From assembly GCA_027009865.1 (NCBI GenBank), contig JALVCR010000103.1:1-12873 (forward strand): a stretch of 12,873 bases of DNA, given 5' to 3'. Every line of letters begins with the position of its first letter. The stretch's first letter is position 1. Shown in pieces: positions 6,976 to 12,873 of the stretch. The notes below the pieces were generated by a model that was given only the letters and a program-made list of their open reading frames with translations, did no database searches and was not told where the DNA came from. The stretch is from Campylobacterales bacterium. GTDB lineage: Bacteria; Campylobacterota; Campylobacteria; Campylobacterales; JAADDG01. A program made the translations under genes and the position numbers.

Positions 6976-8427
6976 CTAAAAATTAAAATACAAAAACTCA
7001 GATATTTGATTTAGTTTTAAAATCGCTATAGCAAAAAGTAGACTTGTAATAAAAAGATATACTTTTTTAGGCCTAAAACTAACCAAAAATTCATAGCTGT
7101 TTTTGGCAAATACAGAAATCGCAAACACTGCAAAAATTATAACCAAAATACTTGTATTGGCGTCTATATTTTCCATTATTCTATTAAATTCTACTCCATA
7201 ATCAACTAAAAATCTAAATTTTTCAGAAAGAGAGAAAGGAAGAACTACTCCATTTAAACCAAACATTCCCTTCAAAACCTTAATAGCATCGTCAAAATCT
7301 TTGGCTCTAAAGAAAACCCATGTTATATTTACAAAATTAAAAGTAATAAACCATGCTATAAATTTATGAAGCTTAAAACCTATTTTTTGCCAGATTCTAT
7401 GCACAACCATTCCGATACCGTGCAAAGCTCCCCAAAACACAAACGTCCATCCAGCTCCATGCCAAATACCCCCAATTAAAAAAGTTAAAAACAGATTTCT
7501 ATAAGTTACTAAATCTCCCTTTCTGCTTCCTCCAAGAGGTATATAAACATAATCTCTTAAAAATCTGCTAAGAGTTATATGCCATCTTCTCCAGAAATCT
7601 TGAATATTTAAAGCTTTATAAGGAGAATTGAAATTTATCGGAAGTTTTATATTAAACAGTAAAGCTGCTCCTATAGCCATATCTGTATAGCCGCTAAAAT
7701 CAAAATATAACTGAAAAGTATAAGATAGAGCCGTAACCCAAGCTTCTATAAACTTCAAAGAAGAAGCTAAATCAAAACCATTTACCGCATAAACTGAAAG
7801 AGTATCAGCTATAGCCACCTTTTTAAAAAGTCCCAATGCAAAAATTGAAATCCCTAAAGCAATATTTTTATAATTTATATATTTTTTATTTTTATCTTCA
7901 AATTGGGGCATCATCTCTTTGTGATGAACAATAGGACCAGCTATTAGTTGTGGGAAAAATGTAACAAAAACAGCATAATTTAAAAAGTCATACTCCTTAG
8001 TTTCTCCTCTATAACTGTCAACTAAATAAGCAATTTGCTGAAAAGTAAAAAAACTTATGGCAAGAGGCAAAGCTAAATGCAATAAACTGATATTGCTTCC
8101 TGTTAAAAAATTGATATTTTCTATAAAAAAATCAGAATATTTAAAATATCCTAAAAGAAATACATTACTTAATATACCAAAAATTAAAAGTTTTCTTTTA
8201 TAAGGAAAATCTTTTTTTGATAATTTAACTCCTATGATATAGTTAAAAACCATTGAAGCTAAAATCAAAGGCAGATAATCTATATTCCACCAGCTATAAA
8301 AAAACAGAGATGCAAACAGCAAAAACAGTTTTGCATGTTTAAATAGTTTTAAGTTATTTAAATAAAAATAGATAAAAAACGATATTGGAAGGAAAACAAA
8401 TATAAATTCATAAGAGTTAAATAACAT
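6976..8427 (-). CDS. MBOAT-family membrane O-acyltransferase (AlgI/DltB-like)
   Basis: 483-aa polytopic inner-membrane protein of the MBOAT family. These pass acyl groups, usually acetyl, from a cytoplasmic donor to the periplasmic side for glycan modification. The family core is intact: FPQLIAGPIVHHKEMMPQF (158-176), YFDFSGYTDMAIG (241-253), DFWRRWHITLSRFLRDYVYIPLGGSR (277-302) with H283, and GGIWHGAGWTFVFWGALHG (319-337) with the conserved H323 and H336. Length and about ten hydrophobic segments match AlgI (alginate) and PatA (peptidoglycan) types. AAGGA (plus-strand 8434-8438) lies 6 nt before the ATG. It precedes the SGNH-like gene in the same operon and follows a beta-helix gene by 171 bp, which argues for an exported polysaccharide as acceptor rather than teichoic acid. 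The exact acceptor is unknown; peptidoglycan O-acetylation is the main alternative. Confidence 0.92.
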   Translation of the reverse strand: MLFNSYEFIFVFLPISFFIYFYLNNLKLFKHAKLFLLFASLFFYSWWNIDYLPLILASMVFNYIIGVKLSKKDFPYKRKLLIFGILSNVFLLGYFKYSDFFIENINFLTGSNISLLHLALPLAISFFTFQQIAYLVDSYRGETKEYDFLNYAVFVTFFPQLIAGPIVHHKEMMPQFEDKNKKYINYKNIALGISIFALGLFKKVAIADTLSVYAVNGFDLASSLKFIEAWVTALSYTFQLYFDFSGYTDMAIGAALLFNIKLPINFNSPYKALNIQDFWRRWHITLSRFLRDYVYIPLGGSRKGDLVTYRNLFLTFLIGGIWHGAGWTFVFWGALHGIGMVVHRIWQKIGFKLHKFIAWFITFNFVNITWVFFRAKDFDDAIKVLKGMFGLNGVVLPFSLSEKFRFLVDYGVEFNRIMENIDANTSILVIIFAVFAISVFAKNSYEFLVSFRPKKVYLFITSLLFAIAILKLNQISEFLYFNF

Positions 8428-8464
8428 TTTCTATCCTTTTTTGTTATTTATATAAAATAAATAT

Positions 8465-8513
8465 ATTAATTTTTATTTTTATAAAAAGTATAACACAAAA
8501 AATAAAAATTAAT
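8465..8513. repeat. Perfect 16-bp inverted repeat flanking a candidate promoter
   Basis: Left arm 8465-8480 (attaatttttattttt) is the exact reverse complement of right arm 8498-8513, separated by 17 nt (8481-8497). Both arms are pure A/T. A further copy of the right arm with one mismatch lies at 8558-8573. The spacer contains the minus-strand -10 element of the MBOAT operon. It could be a regulator site or an RNA hairpin at the end of the upstream gene's transcript; in such AT-rich DNA chance cannot be excluded. Confidence 0.6.
8487..8495 (-). promoter_or_regulatory. Candidate extended -10 promoter for the MBOAT-SGNH operon
   Basis: On the minus strand TGTTATACT gives TGn plus TATACT (hexamer at 8487-8492). 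Transcription would start near 8480 and leave a leader of about 50 nt before the ATG at 8427. There is no recognisable -35 box. It sits exactly in the spacer of the 16-bp inverted repeat. Confidence 0.45.
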
Positions 8514-8598
8514 TCTTAAATCAAATATATTTTTACAAAAAGAGGAAAGGGAAGGAGAAAAATTAAAATTAATAGATAACTTATAAAAGGAGGAGAAT

Positions 8599-11178
8599 TT
8601 ATTTTATATTTTTAATAGAATATTCAGAAGCTAATTTTTCAAACTCTTTAGAAGAGAGAAAACCGTTTATTATATCATCTCTTGTAGCATTATTTTCAAG
8701 CTTTGAAACCCAAAAATCCCATCCATTTTTATCAGGCTGCCTATTTAAAATAGCCATATATGAAAGATAGACAAATCTCTTATTTGTTATATTTTTATCC
8801 AAAAATTCCTTTGAATGAAAAAAATTCTTAACAATATCTGAAGCGCTTTTTTTACCGCTTAAAAGTTCATTTGTCCAATAAGCTCTTCCACTGCCGTCAA
8901 ACATTCTCTCCAAAATTAGCAAATATAGCCTCTCTACAAAAGATTCAAGCAAACCTTTTGGAGTATAGACCTCTATATTGTAGCTTTTAGCCAAATCTTT
9001 AAACTCTTTGGATACTATAAACTGATAAAAAATCACCTCCTTTTTAATATGATTCTTTTCTATGATTTCAATCCAATACTTTTTACCACCTTCATCAGAT
9101 TTCCTATTTAAAAGAGTATTGTAAAGTCTCTCTACATACTCTTCATTAGACAAATTTGCCTCTTGCATCTCTTTTGAGAAAAAGAAAAATTTAGATATAT
9201 CCAAAGCACTGTCTTTTTTGTTCTCATTTGAATCAATACTTTTTAACCTGCCATACCAATAAAAAAGTCCATTTTGTCCTGGAAATCTTTTTAAAGTATT
9301 TAAATAAAGTCTATAAATAAATAGATATTTATCATCTAAAACAAAATTTTTGCTATCATAATCAAACTCATCCACTTTTGAGGTATCTATAAAAGTAAAT
9401 AAAAGATTATTTTTTATTGCATCTCCTTCTTTTGGATATTTATTGAAATTTTCTATATCCAAAATTTCTCCCCTATAAAAAACAAAAGAAGTTTCATAAG
9501 GAGTGTAAACTTTATTAGCTATAAAATTATTTGCTTTTATTGTTGAATAATCATTATCTATATCTATAATGTCAAAGGAAGTTTTATTATAATCTTTTTT
9601 TGGATTTTGAAAAACATTATTTCCGCAATCTATTATTATATTGTCTGTTATATTATTATCTTCTATATTTCCATATCCGCTTCGGCTGCTTATAGATATA
9701 GCCGCTTCATCAGTTTTTATAATTAAATTTTTACTTACTACATTTTTAGAAGAGATATTCAAAGAGCCGTAAGCCTCAAACTGAAACCCCTGTCCGCTGC
9801 CGTATCCCTGATCCATTTTTATTTGAGAATTTTGAACATTATAAACAATATTGTAGCTAATTATATTTTCACTACCGTTTATCTGGCTTCGAACTCTCAT
9901 GTTTTTAATAACGTTTTGAGAAAAGATATTATTTTCACAACCTCTATTGTCAAAACTGATAGCCCTCATATAAGGCATATCTTTTCCATCAAAAGTATTT
10001 TTAATTATTCTATTCCTCTTAACACCAAAATATTCCCTTATCTCCTGCTCGCTAAGGTTTAACTGATTTCTATCTGATACCGAAAGATTTATACCTGTAT
10101 GACCCCAATGATAAAATCTTGAATTTGAAACAGTGCTATCTTGTACGTTGTTTAAAAAAAATATTCCATCTTGAGAATTTCTAAGAGAGCTAAATCTATA
10201 ATCAAACTTAAAATCCCCATCTATCAGGCATTTATCTATCAAAATATTTTTAGAACCTTTCTTAAAATCATCCATATCGTTAGTTACATATATTCCCGTA
10301 AAAGCTCCTTTACCCACAATAGAAGAAGTTATATTAATATCCTCTCCGCCTCTTATAACAATAGAGTATTTCCCATCTCTTATATCAAGATTTTTAATAT
10401 CTATCTTTTTACTATTTATAAGCTTGAGTGTGGCATAATCTGGATTGTTAAAATATAGAAAATCTACAATATCTCTAAGCTCTAAATTTGGATCCATACT
10501 AAAAAGATAGAGATAATTATTTTGCTGTTCGTAAAACCATCTTACTTTATATTTGCAATCGGTACAATTTAATTCTTCAAAACATAAAGCCTTTAAAATT
10601 TCTCTATTTCCCATCCAAAGTCTTATAGCGTTTGGATCGAAATATCTATATTTATAATACGGGAATTTAAATCTTGCAATTTCATAAACTTTATTTTTTA
10701 CATCTTGAAACGATTTTGCTATTTTGCTTTTTAATCCAGTAAAATAGGCTAAAGAGTTATATATATTTTCAAAATAATTTGATAAATTTTTCCAGCTATT
10801 ATCTCCAAACTCTTCTCCAAAATCTCTTGGATAGGCTATCTCAATATCTCTTTTATTTATTGCTATATTATCTTTTAAATAAATAACAGGCAAAGATCTA
10901 TTTGTATTTCCATATGCCCCTAAATAGATGCCACTTTTGTTTTCTATTTTTATATCAGTTTTAAATTTATCTCCTCTTTTAAATAAGACTTTATCTCCAG
11001 AACTTATAAAATTAAATAATTTGTTTAAAGTTTCAAAAGAACTGATATTATTTTCATCAACTATTTTGATATCCCCATTCTCATTACTGCTTACATAATA
11101 GACATTCGCTAAAATATTTTCATTAACAAAAAGAGATAAAAGTAAAGTATAGAGTATATATTCAATTTTTTTTATCAT
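8599..11178 (-). CDS. Exported right-handed beta-helix protein with four C-terminal DUF4214-type units
   Basis: 859-aa secreted protein. Residues 1-24 are a Sec signal peptide, likely cut after ILA24. Residues 26-115 resemble the N-terminal cap of beta-helix polysaccharide lyases and epimerases (SSGDKVLFKRGDKFKT, SGIYLGAYGN). An aromatic-rich insertion (about 120-250) holds a Cys cluster C199-x5-C205-x2-C208. Residues about 255-560 are beta-helix coils with repeated short strands and Asn ladders (KIDIKNLDIRDG, NILIDKCLIDG, NNITDNIIIDCGN). Four units of about 50-70 aa follow (618-675, 680-732, 747-795, 801-850), each with the DUF4214 pattern LY...LNR.PD..G..YW...L and ending S.EF. The DPHD motif of mannuronan C5-epimerases was not found, so lyase, epimerase or pure binding activity stays open. 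AAGG (11185-11188) lies 6 nt from the ATG. It heads the minus-strand cluster with MBOAT and SGNH genes. Confidence 0.82.
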   Translation of the reverse strand: MIKKIEYILYTLLLSLFVNENILANVYYVSSNENGDIKIVDENNISSFETLNKLFNFISSGDKVLFKRGDKFKTDIKIENKSGIYLGAYGNTNRSLPVIYLKDNIAINKRDIEIAYPRDFGEEFGDNSWKNLSNYFENIYNSLAYFTGLKSKIAKSFQDVKNKVYEIARFKFPYYKYRYFDPNAIRLWMGNREILKALCFEELNCTDCKYKVRWFYEQQNNYLYLFSMDPNLELRDIVDFLYFNNPDYATLKLINSKKIDIKNLDIRDGKYSIVIRGGEDINITSSIVGKGAFTGIYVTNDMDDFKKGSKNILIDKCLIDGDFKFDYRFSSLRNSQDGIFFLNNVQDSTVSNSRFYHWGHTGINLSVSDRNQLNLSEQEIREYFGVKRNRIIKNTFDGKDMPYMRAISFDNRGCENNIFSQNVIKNMRVRSQINGSENIISYNIVYNVQNSQIKMDQGYGSGQGFQFEAYGSLNISSKNVVSKNLIIKTDEAAISISSRSGYGNIEDNNITDNIIIDCGNNVFQNPKKDYNKTSFDIIDIDNDYSTIKANNFIANKVYTPYETSFVFYRGEILDIENFNKYPKEGDAIKNNLLFTFIDTSKVDEFDYDSKNFVLDDKYLFIYRLYLNTLKRFPGQNGLFYWYGRLKSIDSNENKKDSALDISKFFFFSKEMQEANLSNEEYVERLYNTLLNRKSDEGGKKYWIEIIEKNHIKKEVIFYQFIVSKEFKDLAKSYNIEVYTPKGLLESFVERLYLLILERMFDGSGRAYWTNELLSGKKSASDIVKNFFHSKEFLDKNITNKRFVYLSYMAILNRQPDKNGWDFWVSKLENNATRDDIINGFLSSKEFEKLASEYSIKNIK

Positions 11179-11216
11179 TGCCTGCCTTTAAATATTTTAG
11201 ATATTATTTTTAAGCG

Positions 11217-11222
11217 ATTATA
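11217..11222 (-). promoter_or_regulatory. -10 element for the beta-helix gene
   Basis: A consensus TATAAT on the minus strand, preceded by TTGGG, lies 38 nt before the start codon. The predicted transcript begins near 11209-11210 with a leader of about 31 nt. It is divergent from the tRNA gene. No clear -35 box is visible. Confidence 0.55.
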
Positions 11223-11300
11223 CCCAATTTAGGATTAGAAAAAAAATAATAAAGCAATATTTAAATAAAAGACAATATATTTCTTTAAGCGACTTTAAGA

Positions 11301-11306
11301 TAGAAT
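11301..11306 (+). promoter_or_regulatory. Possible -10 element for the tRNA-Arg gene
   Basis: TAGAAT lies 14 nt before the tRNA 5' end, leaving room for a leader of about 8 nt. It has one mismatch to consensus, no TG extension and no convincing -35 box, so the call is tentative. Confidence 0.3.
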
Positions 11307-11320
11307 TCAATTTCCAAAAA

Positions 11321-11397
11321 GCGCCCATAGCTCAGCTGGATAGAGCATTTGATTGCGGTTCAAAAGGTCAGAGGTTCGAATCCTCTTGGGCGCGCCA
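11321..11397 (+). tRNA. tRNA-Arg, anticodon GCG, with encoded CCA
   Basis: A full cloverleaf folds by hand. The acceptor GCGCCCA pairs with TGGGCGC (11387-11393). The D-stem is GCTC/GAGC and the anticodon stem TTTGA/TCAAA. The loop TTGCGGT places GCG at 11355-11357 with U33 and G37. The T-stem is AGAGG/CCTCT with loop TTCGAAT. Discriminator is G73 and CCA is encoded (11395-11397). The arginine identity bases A20 in the D-loop and C35 in the anticodon are present. It reads CGC and CGU, minor arginine codons here beside AGA. The usual bacterial reader of these codons is ACG (inosine-modified), so GCG is notable. Confidence 0.96.
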
Positions 11398-11428
11398 AAA
11401 CTTTTCACTCCTTTAAGCCTATTTTAGC

Positions 11429-11434
11429 TATAAT
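11429..11434 (+). promoter_or_regulatory. -10 element for valS
   Basis: A consensus TATAAT preceded by TAGC lies 34 nt before the valS ATG. It shares GCTATAAT with the toxin-antitoxin promoter. Transcription would start near 11441, giving a leader of about 28 nt. No strong -35 is seen, and readthrough from the tRNA promoter is also possible. Confidence 0.55.
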
Positions 11435-11468
11435 CCACCCTAAAAATAATTTTCCCGAGGTAAAATTT

Positions 11469-12873
11469 ATGAGTAAAAAAAGCACTTACGACCCTAAACA
11501 ATCCGAAAGCAAATTTTATAAAATCTGGGAAGAGAGAGGCTATTTTGAAATAGACGGAAACAAAGAAATACAAAAAAATAGAAATTTCTGCATTATGATG
11601 CCTCCTCCAAACGTAACGGGAACCCTTCATATAGGCCACGCTCTTACATTTACTCTTCAAGATATCATGGTCAGATACAAAAGAATGGACGGATATAAGA
11701 CATTGTGGCAACCGGGATTGGATCATGCCGGAATCGCCACTCAAAATGTGGTTGAAAAACGCCTTTTAAAAGAGGGAGTTACGAGAGAGGAGCTTGGAAG
11801 AGAGGAGTTTTTAAAGAAAGTTTGGGAGTGGAAAGAGTATAGCGGCGGAATAATTTTGCATCAGATGAGAAGGCTTGGAGTCTCCCCAGCTTGGAGCAGA
11901 ACAAGATTTACAATGGATGAAGGCTTAAAAAACGCCGTTAAGAAAGCTTTTGTAAAACTATATAACGAAGGGCTTATATATCGCGGAAACTATATGGTAA
12001 ATTGGTGCACACATGATGGAGCTTTAAGCGATATAGAGGTTGAATATGAAGAGCATAAAGGGAAGCTATACCATATAAGATATCCGTTTGCCGATGAGGG
12101 GGGATATGTCGTAGTAGCCACCACAAGACCTGAGACATATTTTGGCGATACCGCCGTTATGGTAAACCCAAACGATGAAAGATATAAAAATTTAATAGGC
12201 AAAAAAGTAAAACTGCCATTAATAGAGAGAGAAATAGAGATAATAGCCGACGAGCATGTCGATATGGAGTTTGGAACGGGAGTTGTTAAGGTTACCCCGG
12301 CTCACGATCCAAACGATTATGAAGTGGGCAAAAGACACAACCTGCAATTTATAAAATGTTTTGACGAAAAAGGAATATTAAATAAAGAGTGCGGCGAATT
12401 TGAAGGCTTGGAGAGATTAAAGGCAAGAGAGATAGTTGTAAAAAGGCTAAAAGAAGAGGGATTTATAGAAAAAATAGAAGATCATATCCATCAAGTGGGA
12501 CACTGCTACAGATGCAAAAACGTAATAGAGCCCTATATCTCCGAACAGTGGTTTGTCAAAAAAGAGATTGCAAAAGAGGCGATAGAGAAAGTAAACAATA
12601 AAGAGGCAAAATTTTTCCCTCCCCACTGGGTAAACTCCTTTAACGCATGGATGAGAGATTTGCATGACTGGTGTATAAGCAGACAGCTTTGGTGGGGGCA
12701 TAGAATACCGGTATTTTACTGCAAAGATTGCGGATACGAATGGGCAAGCGAAGAGGATAATCCAAAAGAGTGTCCAAAATGCAAAAGCAAAAACATCTAT
12801 CAAGATCCGGATGTTTTAGATACCTGGTTTAGCTCTGGTCTTTGGCCTTTTTCGACTCTTGGATGGGGAAACG
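11469..12873 (+). CDS. valS: Valyl-tRNA synthetase, N-terminal part
   Basis: The first 468 codons of ValS, open at the window end; full enzymes are about 870-950 aa, so roughly half is present. It charges tRNA-Val with valine and edits misactivated threonine. The class I HIGH box is H54-I-G-H57 in PPPNVTGTLHIGHA. The CP1 editing domain (about 190-340) shows TTRPETYFGDTAV (218-230) and TPAHDPNDYEVG (276-287). A zinc-site pair follows: CYRC (346-349), and YCKDCGY with CPKC (418-438). ISRQLWWGHRIPV (403-415) and DVLDTWFSSGLWP (448-460) complete the catalytic core. The KMSKS loop lies beyond the window. The ATG at 11469 is supported by GAGG (11457-11460) 8 nt upstream and by alignment of the N-terminus. 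Codon and base use match the operon at 1-5040, not the AT-richer middle region. Confidence 0.96.
   Translation, partial: MSKKSTYDPKQSESKFYKIWEERGYFEIDGNKEIQKNRNFCIMMPPPNVTGTLHIGHALTFTLQDIMVRYKRMDGYKTLWQPGLDHAGIATQNVVEKRLLKEGVTREELGREEFLKKVWEWKEYSGGIILHQMRRLGVSPAWSRTRFTMDEGLKNAVKKAFVKLYNEGLIYRGNYMVNWCTHDGALSDIEVEYEEHKGKLYHIRYPFADEGGYVVVATTRPETYFGDTAVMVNPNDERYKNLIGKKVKLPLIEREIEIIADEHVDMEFGTGVVKVTPAHDPNDYEVGKRHNLQFIKCFDEKGILNKECGEFEGLERLKAREIVVKRLKEEGFIEKIEDHIHQVGHCYRCKNVIEPYISEQWFVKKEIAKEAIEKVNNKEAKFFPPHWVNSFNAWMRDLHDWCISRQLWWGHRIPVFYCKDCGYEWASEEDNPKECPKCKSKNIYQDPDVLDTWFSSGLWPFSTLGWGN

Noticed and set aside
8584..8597. Strong Shine-Dalgarno-like AAAGGAGGAGA on the plus strand
   Set aside because: No ATG, GTG or TTG follows at a suitable distance with an open frame; it is the complement of a pyrimidine-rich stretch just after the beta-helix gene.
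9823..10458. Two short plus-strand frames inside the beta-helix gene
   Set aside because: They are antisense to beta-helix coils, are dominated by I/N/S from the complementary repeats, and lack start signals.
8599..11178. Mannuronan C5-epimerase (AlgG/AlgE) as the specific function of the beta-helix protein
   Set aside because: The catalytic DPHD motif was not found; only the fold-level call is kept.
5041..11397. Integration site formed by duplication of the tRNA-Arg 3' end
   Set aside because: No copy of the tRNA 3' sequence was seen near the other border (only a 6-nt CCTCTT match), and no integrase gene is present.
11424..12803. Three minus-strand reading frames opposite valS and its leader
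   Set aside because: The plus strand carries a clear ValS with HIGH box, editing and zinc motifs; the antisense frames have no recognisable domain.
1..12873. CRISPR array, insertion sequence or transposase
   Set aside because: No regularly spaced repeats, terminal inverted repeats with a transposase, or DDE/HUH motifs were seen on either strand.

Overview
The window looks like part of a Campylobacterota (Epsilonproteobacteria) chromosome. The evidence is an AT-rich genome, arginine written mostly as AGA and isoleucine often as ATA, extended -10 promoters with no clear -35 box, and a tightly packed pyrD / M16 peptidase / dapA / SDR / pgsA / rseP series whose pieces are familiar from this phylum. 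Genus cannot be fixed from sequence alone. A thermophilic or vent-type member is plausible, but that is only an inference.

Positions 1-5040 (plus strand) are a housekeeping operon. In order: the 3' part of pyrD (pyrimidine synthesis), a secreted or periplasmic M16 zinc peptidase, dapA (lysine/peptidoglycan precursor), a FabL-like enoyl-ACP reductase, pgsA (phosphatidylglycerol synthesis) and rseP (site-2 intramembrane protease). Junctions are 9-nt, ATGA, 0-nt, ATGA and TAGTG, so translation is probably coupled throughout. The theme is cell-envelope and lipid supply.

Positions 5041-11200 look accessory and are visibly more AT-rich. A promoter at about 5094-5102 drives a two-gene toxin-antitoxin-like module: a 100-aa putative antitoxin and a PIN-domain protein. 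The PIN reading frame has no stop of its own near the domain end. It runs 246 nt into the opposite gene and acquires a hydrophobic antisense-encoded tail. On the minus strand follow three genes read right to left: a large exported beta-helix protein with four C-terminal DUF4214-type units, an MBOAT O-acyltransferase, and an SGNH-hydrolase-like membrane-anchored protein. Together they resemble the core of an exopolysaccharide-modifying machine (acyl transfer across the membrane, periplasmic acetyl transfer, and an exported polysaccharide-binding, cleaving or epimerising beta-helix). No polymerase or glycosyltransferase is present. A perfect 16-bp inverted repeat surrounds a candidate promoter ahead of the MBOAT gene.

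Positions 11321-12873 return to core genes on the plus strand: a tRNA-Arg with anticodon GCG and encoded CCA, then the first 468 codons of valS, which runs off the window end.
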